A DNA stretch of 64,000 nt from Collinsella sp. BA40 (GCF_008014645.1 NZ_VOWY01000002.1:1-64000); one strand, 5' to 3'. Shown: positions 25,226 through 35,044, counted from the stretch's first letter. Numbers and translations: made by a program. Notes: generated by a model from the letters alone, not told the origin.

Positions 25226-28200
25226 TTACACGAGGTTCTTGTCGGCCATACGATGCAGGAACGCAGCCATGTCGCAGCGGGCGATCTGGTCGTACGGACG
25301 ATACGTCTTGGAGCCGTCGGCCTCATCGAAGCCGGTGGACACGCCGGAAGCGGCGAGCCACAGCACGGCCTCGCGATGCGGGGTGTCGGCCACGATGTCG
25401 GCGAACGAGACGTCGGAGGCATCGTAGGCGGGCTCGCCGGCCATGCGATAGAGGAACGCGGCCATGTCGTTACGGGTGACCTCGGCATAGGGACGGAACT
25501 CCGCCGTGCCATCGGCGCCCTTGAAGCCGGTGGAGATGCCCTCGGCGGCAAGCCAGAGGATGGCCTTGCTGTGCGGGGTGCTCTCGTCGACATCGGAGAA
25601 TGCCGGGGCGCTCTCGACGTCGTACTCGGGCTCGCCGGCCATGCGATAGAGGAACGCGGCCATGTCGTTACGGGTGACCTTCGCATAGGGGCGGAAGCTG
25701 AGGGTGCCGTCCTCGTTCTTGAAGCCGGTGGAGATGCCGTTGGCAGCCAGCCAGGCGATGTGCTCGGCGTGATCGGTGTTGTCGTCAACGTCGATGAAGT
25801 CGATGGGGTTGACCTTCACGAGCGAGGCAAAGGCCTCGGAGAGCGCCTTCACGGCGTCATCGACCTGCTGCTGCGTGGCGTTCTCGGTGTCGAGCACCTT
25901 CTGGGCGTCGGCGCGGACGGCGTCGAACGCCTTCCAGGACGCGCTGGTGTAGTCGGCCTTGTTGAGGTCGGCGCACTTGGCCAGCTCGGCCACAAGCTTG
26001 GTGACGTTCACGAGCTTGGCGGCGGCGTCATCGAGCTTGGCGATGGCGGCGGCCACCTTCTCCTGGGTCGCGCCGGCACCGTCGACGAGCGCCTGGGCCT
26101 CGTCGCGGGCGGTCTTGAAGGCGGTCCAGCTGGCCTTGGTGTAGTCGGCCTCGTTCAGGCCGGCGTGCTTCTCGAGGGCGGCCTTGAGGTCGGCAACCTT
26201 CACGAGCGCGGCAGCCTTGTCGGCGACGCGCTTGGCGGCGGCGTCGACCTGGTCCTGGGAGGCGCGGCCGTTATCGAGCAGCTGCTGGGCCTCGTCGCGG
26301 GCCGTCTTGAAGGCGGCCCAGGTTGCCTTGTTGTAGTCGCCCTCGACCAGGCCCTCGTGCTTGGCCAGCTCGGCCTTGAGGGCAGCGGTGTTCACCAGGG
26401 CGTCGCGGGCTGCGACGAGCGCGGTGTGGGCGGCGTCGACCTCGTCCTGGGTCTTGTCGCCGCGAGTGAGCAGCTCGGTGGCTGCATCGCGGGCCTCAAC
26501 GAGCTTGCCCCAGGTGGTGGCGGTGTGGTCGGCCTCGGCCAGGCCGGAGACCTCCTCGAGCAGAGCCTCGAGGTCAGCGGTGTTGGGAGCTACGTACTCG
26601 GGCAGCTGCGACACGTCGCCGGTGATGCCGTATGCCTCGAACTCGAAGATACGGGCGGCGGGCCACTGGGTACCCGGGGACACGGCGCGGCGGATGTCGA
26701 GCTTGACGTAGCGACCGGCCGTAGGCGTGATGGCATGCTCGGTCACGCCCTTGGTGTTGTTGTCGACATCGACGACCTTGGTGTAGTTACGGCCATCGGT
26801 GCTGACGGAGATGGTGAACGAGTGGGTGTTGGCGGATGCGCCCTCGCCACCGGCCTCGGCATGATGGATGCGGAAGCTCGACAGCGTGTAGGTGTCCTTC
26901 AGGTCAACGGTCAGCCACTGGCCGCTGTTGCCGGTGGCGCACCACTTGCTGCCCGTGACCAAACCGTCGACGGCCTTCTCGGCGCCCTCGGTAGGAGCTG
27001 CGGAGCCGCTCGCCGTCGCATGCTTCTTCAGCGCGAGGTTGTCCATCTTCTCGGGCATGGAATCGACGACGTAAACGACGCTCTTCTTGGACACGGTATC
27101 CTCGCCGAAGCGGTTGCGGACCGTAAGCGTCACGTCATAGCGACCGGGCTTCGTGTAGACCACGGTGGGCTCAGCCTCGTTCGAGATGGCCTTGGTGGCA
27201 CCGGGGAAGCTCCACTCGTACTCGGCAGCAGACGTCGAGCTGGTGTTCGTAAAGGTCACCTCGGTGCCCTTCTGGACCAGCGAGGCGGAGACCTCGAACC
27301 CGGCCTTGGGCTCGATCTGGTATGCCAGGGCGTCCTTGATGAAGTAGACCATGCTGCGCTCGGAGACGAGCTTGCCCGCCTCAAGGGCCGACACGGTGCG
27401 GTTGAGCTCGGAGGTAAGGCTGTTCACCTTGTCCTGCTCGCCCTTAACCTTGGCGATGACCAGGTCGATGGCCTTGTCGCCCGCCTGGCCCACCTGGCCG
27501 AGCTTAGCGACAAAGGAGCTGATGGGGCCGAAGTCGCCACCCGTAAGGGCGTTGGAGGCATCGACCATGGCCTTCATGTCGGCGCGCAGGGCGAGGACGT
27601 TCTTGTCCTGGGCGGGATCCTCGGAAACAACCACGGACTTCAGCAGGGCGTCGGCATGTGCCTTGGCCTCCGGGGCGTCGGGGCGACCGCAGGAGAAGGA
27701 GCCGCCGAACACCTGCGAGGAATGAAGGGCCAGCGTGCGAACGTGCTCGGCGTGCTCGGGATAGGAGAGCTCGCAGGACGCCTCAAGGGAGGCATCCTCG
27801 TCGTAGGCCTGAACGTTCCATGAATAGTCGGCGCCCGTGCCCAGCGTGACGCGGGACAGGCTGGCGCGGCCCATGGGGTTCATGACGAAGTAGCCGATCT
27901 TATCGAAGACGGCCTTGTCGATGCCGTGGATGGGGCCCATGGCAAGCTTATCGAGCTGATAGTCGTTGCAGGGATAGTTCCACCAGATAGCAGCGCGGTC
28001 TCCGTAGACGCTCGTCATGAACTCGGCGTCCTTGACCGTGATGCCGTCGGGAACGACGGAGCTGCCCGTCCACATCACCTTGATGTCGGGGTCGATCGTC
28101 TTGGCGAAGTTGGCGGTATAGGGCTTGGTGCTGGCGCCGTCGAGCATGGCGTTGGAGTCGTACTCGGTGGGAACCGTAGCCAGGGTGCAGGGCTCGGCCT

Positions 28201-29164
28201 GCTTCTTGATGAACTCCTTGTTGAAACGGTTGAGGAGCTTGGCCTGGCCCACGCCGTCCTTATTGCTGATGTCGTCGAAGAAGATGGCGAAGTCGCGCAC
28301 GCCGTTGTCGTACATGAGCTTGCACTTGTTGACGAGCGCCTGGAAATCGGACTCGCTCGTGAGGTTGATGGAGTTGCCCGGCGACAGCGCGAACACGAAA
28401 TCGACCTTGTTGGCCTTGGCCTCCTTGACAAGGGCGACCATCTTGTCCATCTGGTCCTGCGGATAGGGCTCGCGCCAACGATCGCGGTGGAACGGATCCT
28501 CCTTCGGCGCGTAGATATAGGTGTTCATCTTGGTCTTGCCGTAGAAGCGCACCTGATTCATGCGGTCCTCCCACGACCAGTCCTCCTTGCCGCGGGCGTA
28601 GAAGCCCTCGATGGTGCCGCGGACGGGCAGCGAAGGCTCGTCGGAGATGCGCGCGTTGGGTACGTCCTTGCCCTCGATGAGCTGAGCGAGCGTCTGCGCA
28701 GCATAATAGCTGCCGTCGCCGCCGGCACCCGTGAGGACGATGGCCTTGCGCGCGGCGTCGACGCCGAGGACGTAGCCCTCTTCATCGAGCTCGGCCGCGT
28801 TGGCCAGACCCATAGCGGTTGCAAGCGCGTCGCGCGCCGAGCAGGCATCGTCGGCCTCGGTGAGGTAGATGGCGGTAGCGCCCTCGGTTGCGCCCTGGGC
28901 GGCGGTGCGCTCGGTCACCGTGATGCCCGCATCCTTAAGCAGCTGCTTCACGACGCGCACGGCGTCGGCGTCGGCGACATCAGCGCCGACCAGCTCTACG
29001 TTGGAAAGCGACAGGGCGCCATCCTGGTAGGTTGCAGACTTGGGTACCGGGAGCAGCTCCGGCGTGGCACCCGCCGCGTACGCAGCTTCGGCGCCGGCGC
29101 CCGAAACCGCTGCAGCGACTGCCAGCGTGAGCGCACCCAGGCCCATGGCCCGTTTGAATCCCAT
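25226..29164 (-). CDS. Secreted GH84 beta-N-acetylglucosaminidase with PKD, CBM32, FIVAR and SLH modules
   Basis: A 1312-residue exported enzyme. Signal peptide 1-30; GH84 N-terminal domain (about 35-175); catalytic GH84 domain (about 178-480) with RGTIEGFYARG and the paired catalytic acids in FFDDIS (D297, D298); a helical linker; a PKD domain (about 625-700); a CBM32/F5-8C carbohydrate-binding module (about 707-848); four FIVAR repeats (about 862-1118); and three SLH repeats (about 1122-1312) for attachment to secondary wall polymer. Clostridial homologues remove terminal GlcNAc from mucin and hyaluronan. Here the enzyme would stay on the cell surface and feed GlcNAc. The last two SLH DNA copies share 54 identical bases. 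Confidence 0.93.
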   Translation of the reverse strand: MGFKRAMGLGALTLAVAAAVSGAGAEAAYAAGATPELLPVPKSATYQDGALSLSNVELVGADVADADAVRVVKQLLKDAGITVTERTAAQGATEGATAIYLTEADDACSARDALATAMGLANAAELDEEGYVLGVDAARKAIVLTGAGGDGSYYAAQTLAQLIEGKDVPNARISDEPSLPVRGTIEGFYARGKEDWSWEDRMNQVRFYGKTKMNTYIYAPKEDPFHRDRWREPYPQDQMDKMVALVKEAKANKVDFVFALSPGNSINLTSESDFQALVNKCKLMYDNGVRDFAIFFDDISNKDGVGQAKLLNRFNKEFIKKQAEPCTLATVPTEYDSNAMLDGASTKPYTANFAKTIDPDIKVMWTGSSVVPDGITVKDAEFMTSVYGDRAAIWWNYPCNDYQLDKLAMGPIHGIDKAVFDKIGYFVMNPMGRASLSRVTLGTGADYSWNVQAYDEDASLEASCELSYPEHAEHVRTLALHSSQVFGGSFSCGRPDAPEAKAHADALLKSVVVSEDPAQDKNVLALRADMKAMVDASNALTGGDFGPISSFVAKLGQVGQAGDKAIDLVIAKVKGEQDKVNSLTSELNRTVSALEAGKLVSERSMVYFIKDALAYQIEPKAGFEVSASLVQKGTEVTFTNTSSTSAAEYEWSFPGATKAISNEAEPTVVYTKPGRYDVTLTVRNRFGEDTVSKKSVVYVVDSMPEKMDNLALKKHATASGSAAPTEGAEKAVDGLVTGSKWCATGNSGQWLTVDLKDTYTLSSFRIHHAEAGGEGASANTHSFTISVSTDGRNYTKVVDVDNNTKGVTEHAITPTAGRYVKLDIRRAVSPGTQWPAARIFEFEAYGITGDVSQLPEYVAPNTADLEALLEEVSGLAEADHTATTWGKLVEARDAATELLTRGDKTQDEVDAAHTALVAARDALVNTAALKAELAKHEGLVEGDYNKATWAAFKTARDEAQQLLDNGRASQDQVDAAAKRVADKAAALVKVADLKAALEKHAGLNEADYTKASWTAFKTARDEAQALVDGAGATQEKVAAAIAKLDDAAAKLVNVTKLVAELAKCADLNKADYTSASWKAFDAVRADAQKVLDTENATQQQVDDAVKALSEAFASLVKVNPIDFIDVDDNTDHAEHIAWLAANGISTGFKNEDGTLSFRPYAKVTRNDMAAFLYRMAGEPEYDVESAPAFSDVDESTPHSKAILWLAAEGISTGFKGADGTAEFRPYAEVTRNDMAAFLYRMAGEPAYDASDVSFADIVADTPHREAVLWLAASGVSTGFDEADGSKTYRPYDQIARCDMAAFLHRMADKNLV

Positions 29165-29375
29165 GCCTTCTCCTTTCTGAAAGGTTTACAGACTGTATGC
29201 AATGGTAGGTCTGTATGCATGGGAAGCCGTCCGCTTTTAGCGGTACGGCGGCCGTTTGTCGATAAACGGCGAGCGGTGGCTTTCAGGCTCAAAACCACAT
29301 TAGAGCAGGTCGCTGCCGCAAAATTCAGTCCACACAGGCATGATGGCGGCAAGCTGGCAGCCGCGGCGGCGCACG
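29165..29375. promoter_or_regulatory. Upstream region of the GH84 gene
   Basis: A TTTCTCCTT-like anti-RBS complement (AAGGAGAAGG on the minus strand) abuts the start. Nearby ACAGAC (about 29188) and GTCTGT (about 29208) form an inverted repeat around TGTATGCAATGG, with TGTATGCA twice. This may be an operator, but it is not of the dre type. Nothing else is seen. Confidence 0.35.
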
Positions 29376-29406
29376 TCGCCGGATGCATGCGGTATGCATC
29401 CGGCGA
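29376..29406 (-). terminator. Perfect hairpin downstream of the OYE-like gene
   Basis: A 13-bp stem TCGCCGGATGCAT/ATGCATCCGGCGA with loop GCGGT, 12 bases after the stop codon. No U-run follows on the minus strand. Confidence 0.55.
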
Positions 29407-29417
29407 CATATTAGAAC

Positions 29418-31367
29418 CTACAGCGCGCAGGCGGCCTCGTAGCCGGCCTCGATGGCGTCGCGCAGGTTGCCGCACTGCTTGGAGTCGCCCAGCACGTGGC
29501 AGGTGAAACCCGCCTCGGCCAGCGCGTCGGCGAGCGCGGCGTTAGGGCGATAGCCCAGCGCCAGGACCAGGGTGTCGGCGCCCTCGATCACATGCTCCTC
29601 GCCGTCCTTCTCGTAGGAGATGGTGTCCTCGGTCACGCCCGTGAGCTTGGCCTCGGTGAGCACGTGGACGCCCTTGTCGAGGATGCGGGTCACGAGCACC
29701 GCGCGGCCGGCGCCGCCCTCGTTGGCGGCGAGCGTGCGGGTCATCTCGATGAGCGTGACGTCGCGGTTGGACGGTGCCAGGTCGTTGACCAGCGGAGCCA
29801 GGTAGTCGGCCGTCTCGCAGCCCACGGAGCCGCCGCCCACGATGACAATCTTCTTGCCCGGGAACGCGCGGCCTGCCAGCAGGTCGTCGGCGGTCATGAC
29901 CTGCTTGAAGCCCGTCATGAAGCCGGGGACGATGGGCTCGGCGCCGTAGGCCAGGACCACCTCGTAGCCCGCGAAGTCGCGCTGGATGTCCTCGGCCGTG
30001 AGCTCGACGCCCATGCGGACGTCCACCCCGGCGTCGGCCAGACGGCTGAACTGGTACTTGATGACGCGGGTGAGCTCCTGCTTCGCCGGCGGGACCGACG
30101 CGATGCGCAGCTGGCCGCCGGGCTCCTCCTGCTTATCCACGAGCACCACGTGGTGACCGCGGCGCGCGGCGATGTACGCAGCCTCCATACCGGTAGGGCC
30201 GGCGCCGACCACCAGCACGTTCTTCTTCTCGGCAGCCGGCTCGAAGCCCGCCTCGTCGTGCTCGACGTCCGGGTTGACCGTGCAGGCGATGGGCTTGCCG
30301 AACATGATGCCGTTCAGGCAGCGCAGGCAGCCGATGCACGGGCGGACCTCCTCGGCGCGCCCCGCAGCGGCCTTGTTGCAGAACTCGGCGTCGCACAGGT
30401 TGGCGCGGCCCATCATGCAGATGTCGGCGGCACCGTCCTCGATGAGCTCCTCGGCGATCCACGCCTCGTTGATACGTCCCACGGTGGCCACGGGGATGGT
30501 CACGTGCTTCTTGATCTCGCGCGAGAGGGCGGCGTGGCTGGCCTGCTTGGTGCCCGCGGCGGGGATAGCCGAGCCGCGCTTGATGGTGGTGCCGCCGGAG
30601 ACGTGGATCATGTCGACGCCGGCCTTCTCCAGGCGGCGGGACACGTAGATCATGTCGTTGAGCGTGAGGCCGCCATCGGTGTACTCGTCACCGGAGATGC
30701 GCACGTCGATGATGAAGTCCTTGCCGCAGCGCTCGCGGATCTCGGCGATGACCTCCAGCAGGAAGCGCATGCGCGCGTCCAGGCTGCCGCCGTACTCGTC
30801 GGTGCGCTTGTTGTACTGGGGCGAGAGGAATCCTCCGAGCATGCCGTGGGCATGGGCGGCGTGGACCTCGACGCCGTCGACGCCGGCCTTCTGCATGCGC
30901 TCGGCCGCGTCGCCGAACTGGCGGGTGAGCTCGTGGATCTCGTCGATGGTGATGGGACGCGGCGCCTCGCGGGCGTAGGACGGGCCCACGAAGGACGGGG
31001 CGATCAGGCGCGGCGTACCCGGAACGTTGAACGCCATGTACGCAGGATGGAACAGCTGCGGCATGATCTTGGCGCCGTACTGGTGAACCGCGGCGGCGAG
31101 CTTTTCCCAGCCGGGGATGAAGGTGTCGTCATAGCAGCACATATCGCCAGGCAGATAGGTATACGTGGGCTCGACGGTCACGACCTCGGTGATGATGAGG
31201 CCCACGCCGCCCTTGGCACGCGCCGTGTAGTGATCGATCAGCGCGTCGGTAACATAGCCGTGGTCGGCCAGGTTCGTGGATACGGGCGGCATGAACACGC
31301 GGTTCTTAACCTCTTGCGTGCCCACCTTGATGGGGCTGAACAGCATCGGATAGGCCTGGGATTCCAT
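29418..31367 (-). CDS. OYE-like FMN / FAD / 4Fe-4S oxidoreductase
   Basis: A 649-residue enzyme of the 2,4-dienoyl-CoA reductase / BaiCD-BaiH type. The N-terminal old-yellow-enzyme TIM barrel (1-350) has NRVFMPPVSTNLA, EVHAAHAHGMLGGFLSPQYNKR and DVRISGDEY. A 4Fe-4S loop CIGCLRCLNG follows with a downstream Cys. Then an FAD/NAD domain has GAGPTGMEAA and GGGSVGCETA. Such enzymes reduce alpha,beta-unsaturated compounds with NAD(P)H; in gut bacteria the substrates include bile acids and plant phenolics. GAGGGGAG precedes ATG 31367. It is a single gene, so the substrate cannot be named. Confidence 0.88.
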   Translation of the reverse strand: MESQAYPMLFSPIKVGTQEVKNRVFMPPVSTNLADHGYVTDALIDHYTARAKGGVGLIITEVVTVEPTYTYLPGDMCCYDDTFIPGWEKLAAAVHQYGAKIMPQLFHPAYMAFNVPGTPRLIAPSFVGPSYAREAPRPITIDEIHELTRQFGDAAERMQKAGVDGVEVHAAHAHGMLGGFLSPQYNKRTDEYGGSLDARMRFLLEVIAEIRERCGKDFIIDVRISGDEYTDGGLTLNDMIYVSRRLEKAGVDMIHVSGGTTIKRGSAIPAAGTKQASHAALSREIKKHVTIPVATVGRINEAWIAEELIEDGAADICMMGRANLCDAEFCNKAAAGRAEEVRPCIGCLRCLNGIMFGKPIACTVNPDVEHDEAGFEPAAEKKNVLVVGAGPTGMEAAYIAARRGHHVVLVDKQEEPGGQLRIASVPPAKQELTRVIKYQFSRLADAGVDVRMGVELTAEDIQRDFAGYEVVLAYGAEPIVPGFMTGFKQVMTADDLLAGRAFPGKKIVIVGGGSVGCETADYLAPLVNDLAPSNRDVTLIEMTRTLAANEGGAGRAVLVTRILDKGVHVLTEAKLTGVTEDTISYEKDGEEHVIEGADTLVLALGYRPNAALADALAEAGFTCHVLGDSKQCGNLRDAIEAGYEAACAL

Positions 31368-31567
31368 GAATCTCCCCTCTTTCGCAAAGCGAAAACGACA
31401 AATGTGCATTTACACACTCAAATACTGTAGCGCAAAAGGGGGAAAGGCGCGGGCGGCCTTCCCTTCCAAGCTGCTCCCAAGGCCGGCAAGGCGCCCCACA
31501 TGCCGCAGGCCGCAACGGCGGGCGAACGGCGCCAGATGGCGCGACCCGGCGCCGCCGCCCCGCGGCC

Positions 31568-32524
31568 CTACTCCGCGAGCTTCAGGAAGTGCGGCCCCAT
31601 AGCGCTCACCTGCATGGGGCGCACGTCGGAAAAGCCACGCAGGTCGTCGACGGCGATAACGACGCGCTGGCCGTCATATTGCTGCCAGGGCACGGACTCT
31701 TCCCCGTATCCCAGCACCATGTTCTCGATGGGCAACGCAAAGCGCTCGTGGCTCGTGGGGTCGCCCGATATTCCGGTGCCCTGCGGGCTGCCCTCGACAT
31801 ACAACATCGCAACGCCGCGGGCGCCATACGGAGACGTGCCGTCGGGGTCGTTGGGATCGTAGCCGTGCAGCTCCATCCAGATACCGTGCTCGCGGTCGTA
31901 CATGCGCACGGTTCCCGTAAACACCTGCTTTCCCTGCGCCTGTGCCTGCGCTGCGGGGTCGTTGCGGCGCTCCGCCTCGGCGACGGCGCCCTCGCGGCGC
32001 TTCACGGCCGCGTACCTGAGGCTCGCGGCGCGCGCGGCGTCCATGCCGTCCAGCCCCTTCACGCCGTCGTATGCCGCCGCGATAGCATCGTCATCTGCCT
32101 CCAGCGCGGCGACGGGCGCCAAGACGAGCTCGCTTCCAAGCTCGAGACCGCCCTCGGCATCCACCGTCGCGGCGGCGAGGGCCCCCACGATGGAGTAGAT
32201 CGTGCCATCGGCCGCGATGGGCGAGGACGTCACCGAAATCGAATACGAGCCTTCGGGCAACTGGGCTCCCGAGCCGTCGCCCTGGATCGCATATACCTGG
32301 TCGATCGGTACGCCGCTCGCATCGACGCCCTGGACGCGCACGGGCACCGGGGTGCCCGAAGACGTATCCAGGCCCTCGGCGGCAATGGGAATCGACACGG
32401 GATGCGCCGGCAGCGATGCCGGGGCGGGGCGCAGCGCGAACACCACCGCGCCCACGGCGAGCATCACCGCGGCGAAGACGGCAACCTGGCCGCCCGATAT
32501 CTTCATACCCTGCTTCTTTTCCAT
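31568..32524 (-). CDS. Membrane-anchored protein of unknown function
   Basis: A 318-residue protein with one N-terminal transmembrane helix (GGQVAVFAAVMLAVGAVVF) and an outside domain of beta-strand character. A first part (SIPIAAEGLDTSSGTPVPVRV) looks like an Ig-like or carboxypeptidase-regulatory fold. A later part (FTGTVRMYDREHGIWMELHGYDPNDPDG) looks like an OB-like domain. No family is recognised. AAGGAG lies 6 bases before ATG 32524. It is the third of three membrane-anchored genes in a row on this strand; the two upstream ones begin with zinc ribbons. Confidence 0.75.
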   Translation of the reverse strand: MEKKQGMKISGGQVAVFAAVMLAVGAVVFALRPAPASLPAHPVSIPIAAEGLDTSSGTPVPVRVQGVDASGVPIDQVYAIQGDGSGAQLPEGSYSISVTSSPIAADGTIYSIVGALAAATVDAEGGLELGSELVLAPVAALEADDDAIAAAYDGVKGLDGMDAARAASLRYAAVKRREGAVAEAERRNDPAAQAQAQGKQVFTGTVRMYDREHGIWMELHGYDPNDPDGTSPYGARGVAMLYVEGSPQGTGISGDPTSHERFALPIENMVLGYGEESVPWQQYDGQRVVIAVDDLRGFSDVRPMQVSAMGPHFLKLAE

Positions 32525-32626
32525 GGCATTCTCCTTCTCCAACAGCTTTGCGACGATCCAACGAAGCGCGGCCGCGCGCCGGGAGCCAACCGGCTTCGCA
32601 TGCCCCGGCGAGCCGCGCCGGACGCG

Positions 32627-33769
32627 CTACCCGTTATAGCCCATGATGTTGCGCGCCGGCGTGCCATCGTCCTTGCACAAGGCGGACGCGATCTGCGCCC
32701 CGTTGCGATAGAAGGCAACCGGGTACAGGTACATCCCGCCGCCTTCCCACCACGAGGCACCGCCGACCTCCGGGGTCACGCAATCCAGGCTATCCGGAAT
32801 GCCAAGAGCCCGGCGCGCCGCCTGCACCGCCGCGTCGCTCAAGCCGGCGGGCGCCGATGAAGAAGCACCGCCGTACTTCTTGTCCTTCTCGACCTTGAGG
32901 AGCAGCGCGGCGTTGGCCCGTTCCACGTCGTTGAGCGGGCTGGGCGAAAGCGCGTCGAACTGCTCCGGCGTGTACTGCTGCCGGTACCACGACTGGCTGG
33001 CAAAGTACGCCGCGAGCTCCTGATCGGCAAAGCCGCGACCATGGCGCGCGTAGATCTCGTTGCGCGCGATGGAGAGGTCCCACTCGCTCAATCCGGATAC
33101 CTCGGCCTCGCTGTACAGATGGGTTGCCGACTCGGGCAGCACGTAGTTGTCGGGCGTCGGCTGCTGCGGCGCCGGAGCAACCTCCTGCGGGACGGGCGCG
33201 GCGGGTTCATCCTTGGGAGCCGGGCCCTTGGAAATCGTGAGGTCGACCTCGGAGCCCGCGGCGGCCTTCTCGCCGGGCACGGGCGATGCCAGGCTCACCT
33301 GGCCCGCCGGATAGTCGTCGCTATACGCCACGGCCACCGCCCCGAGCTTCAGGTTGGCATCGGCAAGCATGCCGGCCGCATCCTCTTGCGTGCTCCCCAG
33401 CAATTCGGGCACGGACACCTCGCCCGCAGCAGAGCCCATCGGGGAAGGCGACACGGCCATTCCCACGCCAATGGCGAGCACCAGGCCAGCCGCGGCCCCG
33501 AGCACCGCGGGCACGGCGTATTTCCTACGGCCCCCTTTGGCCGCGGGGGCCGCCTCGTCACCGTCCGCGATGGAGCCGTCGTCACCTGCAGCCCCGGAAT
33601 CATCCGGCGCCGAAGCCGGGGCTTCGGACGCACCGTCCTGCAGAACCTCGCCCGCGGCCTCGCGCTCCTCCCCGCATTCGCCGGCCTCGCATGCGGACGC
33701 GCCGCACTTGATACAGAACTTGTCATCGGGCTGAAGCTGCGCGCCGCATTTGATACAGAAGCGTGCCAC
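32627..33769 (-). CDS. Zinc-ribbon, transmembrane, PASTA and YARHG protein
   Basis: About 380 residues. An N-terminal zinc ribbon (FCIKCGAQLQPDDKFCIKCG) lies in the cytoplasm, followed by an acidic linker, one transmembrane helix (about 85-107), a PASTA domain (VPELLGSTQEDAAGMLADANLKLG to VDLTISKGP), a Pro-rich linker, and a YARHG domain (SEWDLSIARNEIYARHG to LNDVERANAALL). PASTA domains bind peptidoglycan stems; YARHG domains are cell-wall associated. GTG 33769 starts directly at the zinc ribbon; upstream residues are Arg-rich and unlikely. It probably senses or binds the wall and belongs to the same envelope unit as its neighbours. Confidence 0.82.
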   Translation of the reverse strand: MARFCIKCGAQLQPDDKFCIKCGASACEAGECGEEREAAGEVLQDGASEAPASAPDDSGAAGDDGSIADGDEAAPAAKGGRRKYAVPAVLGAAAGLVLAIGVGMAVSPSPMGSAAGEVSVPELLGSTQEDAAGMLADANLKLGAVAVAYSDDYPAGQVSLASPVPGEKAAAGSEVDLTISKGPAPKDEPAAPVPQEVAPAPQQPTPDNYVLPESATHLYSEAEVSGLSEWDLSIARNEIYARHGRGFADQELAAYFASQSWYRQQYTPEQFDALSPSPLNDVERANAALLLKVEKDKKYGGASSSAPAGLSDAAVQAARRALGIPDSLDCVTPEVGGASWWEGGGMYLYPVAFYRNGAQIASALCKDDGTPARNIMGYNG

Positions 33770-33834
33770 GCCTACCACCTTTCCTCTACGCCGCCGGCAC
33801 CGCCGGGGCCTCTTCCACACATCTCGACTCAACA

Positions 33835-33863
33835 GCGAAAGGGGCCGCGCGGGCCCCTTTCGC
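33835..33863 (-). terminator. Hairpin between zinc-ribbon genes
   Basis: A 12-bp stem GCGAAAGGGGCC/GGCCCCTTTCGC with a 5-base loop, 11 bases after the stop of the upstream gene. The minus-strand tail is TGTTGAG, so termination is probably partial. Confidence 0.5.
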
Positions 33864-33873
33864 CACGTAGGCG

Positions 33874-34962
33874 CTAGTCCTCGGACTCGCTGCCCAGTTC
33901 CTTTTCCACAACCACGCGCGTTACCTCGAAATGATCGACATCGAGGTCGCCGTGATATGAGACCTCAACCTCTTTCGACTCGCCCGGATTGAGATACTCG
34001 AAGAGCCGGTCGGTGCAATCGTAGGCAGACGCGACACCGGAGGACCCGCTGCGGCGCGCGATCGAGCCGTCGGCGGCAACGCCGACTGTATACACGCGGG
34101 CCATGCGCCACTTGTAGTTGGTCTGGTTGGTGATCCTCACCTTGAGCAGCGGGTTGTTGTAGTCGTTGACCATCATCGTCAGATCGACCTTGTAGTCGTC
34201 CTTCTTCAGCTCGGGATATTCCTCGCTGCCGGTACGACTGGCAAAGGCGACCTCGACCCTCACGCTCTCCATATCCTCAAGGCGATACTGCTGCTCGTCG
34301 CCGGTGTACGTGCTCTTGTGCGTTCCCACGACCCCGTCGACATCGCAGGGGATGAGCTCGACGGTGCTCTCTCCCGGCAGGACGCGCGGAATGTTGGTCG
34401 AGCCGGTCTCGGCGACAACCATGCTGATCTCGTCTTCCTTCAGCTGCTCATCGCCATAGCTGTCAAGCACCTTGTAGGTGCCGTACACCCTGACGATGGC
34501 ATCCTTCAAAACCTCCCCCGTGTTGTTCTTCATCTTGAAGCGAACACCGGGACGGGCGTACACATCGTCCGCGATAACGACGTCGTCGGCTTCGAGGTCC
34601 TCATAGCGAGTCTTAACAAGGTGGTCGCCCCTCGTCTCGTCGCTCGACGCCTTCGAGCCATCTGCCACGTCCTGTTTGGCAGGCGGCTCCTTGGGAGCCA
34701 GCGCGCCCGATGCGAAGACCGCGGCACCGCCGCCCACCACGAGCACCAATGCGGCGGCCGCGATCAGCTTGCCCTTACCGCCCTTGCGCGGAGCAGGCTG
34801 GGCCTCGTTGTCCCGCACGGCGACATCGGTCTTAGCGTCGACGGGGAGCGTCGGCTCAGACGGAGCGGCATCCTCGGCCACCGGTTCGTTCTTCGTGCCG
34901 CACGATGGGCAGAAGAAGGCGTCCTCGGGCAGCTTCTTCCCGCAGTTCTTGCAAAATGCCAT
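33874..34962 (-). CDS. Zinc-ribbon membrane protein of unknown function
   Basis: A 362-residue protein. The N-terminal zinc ribbon (MAFCKNCGKKLPEDAFFCPSCG) is cytoplasmic, then comes an acidic linker, a transmembrane helix (about 68-90) and an outside beta-rich domain with FKMKNNTGEVLKDAIVRVYGTY and LLKVRITNQTNYKWRMARVY. The two segments look like repeated Ig-like FxxxN folds. GGGAG precedes ATG 34962. Its general plan matches that of the next gene downstream, suggesting a family of envelope sensors. No enzyme motif is visible. Confidence 0.75.
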   Translation of the reverse strand: MAFCKNCGKKLPEDAFFCPSCGTKNEPVAEDAAPSEPTLPVDAKTDVAVRDNEAQPAPRKGGKGKLIAAAALVLVVGGGAAVFASGALAPKEPPAKQDVADGSKASSDETRGDHLVKTRYEDLEADDVVIADDVYARPGVRFKMKNNTGEVLKDAIVRVYGTYKVLDSYGDEQLKEDEISMVVAETGSTNIPRVLPGESTVELIPCDVDGVVGTHKSTYTGDEQQYRLEDMESVRVEVAFASRTGSEEYPELKKDDYKVDLTMMVNDYNNPLLKVRITNQTNYKWRMARVYTVGVAADGSIARRSGSSGVASAYDCTDRLFEYLNPGESKEVEVSYHGDLDVDHFEVTRVVVEKELGSESED

Positions 34963-35044
34963 GAGTATCTCCCTTCATTGCGGAGGGCTCGACCGCGCTG
35001 CAAACGCCATCGGGCCCCTCCGATGATTCCCGTAAAAGCGAGTG

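Noticed and set aside
25226-29260. DasR/NagR operator for the GH84 gene
   Set aside because: No ACTGGT-N4-ACCAGT-like site is seen upstream; only unrelated ACAGAC/GTCTGT and TGTATGCA repeats.
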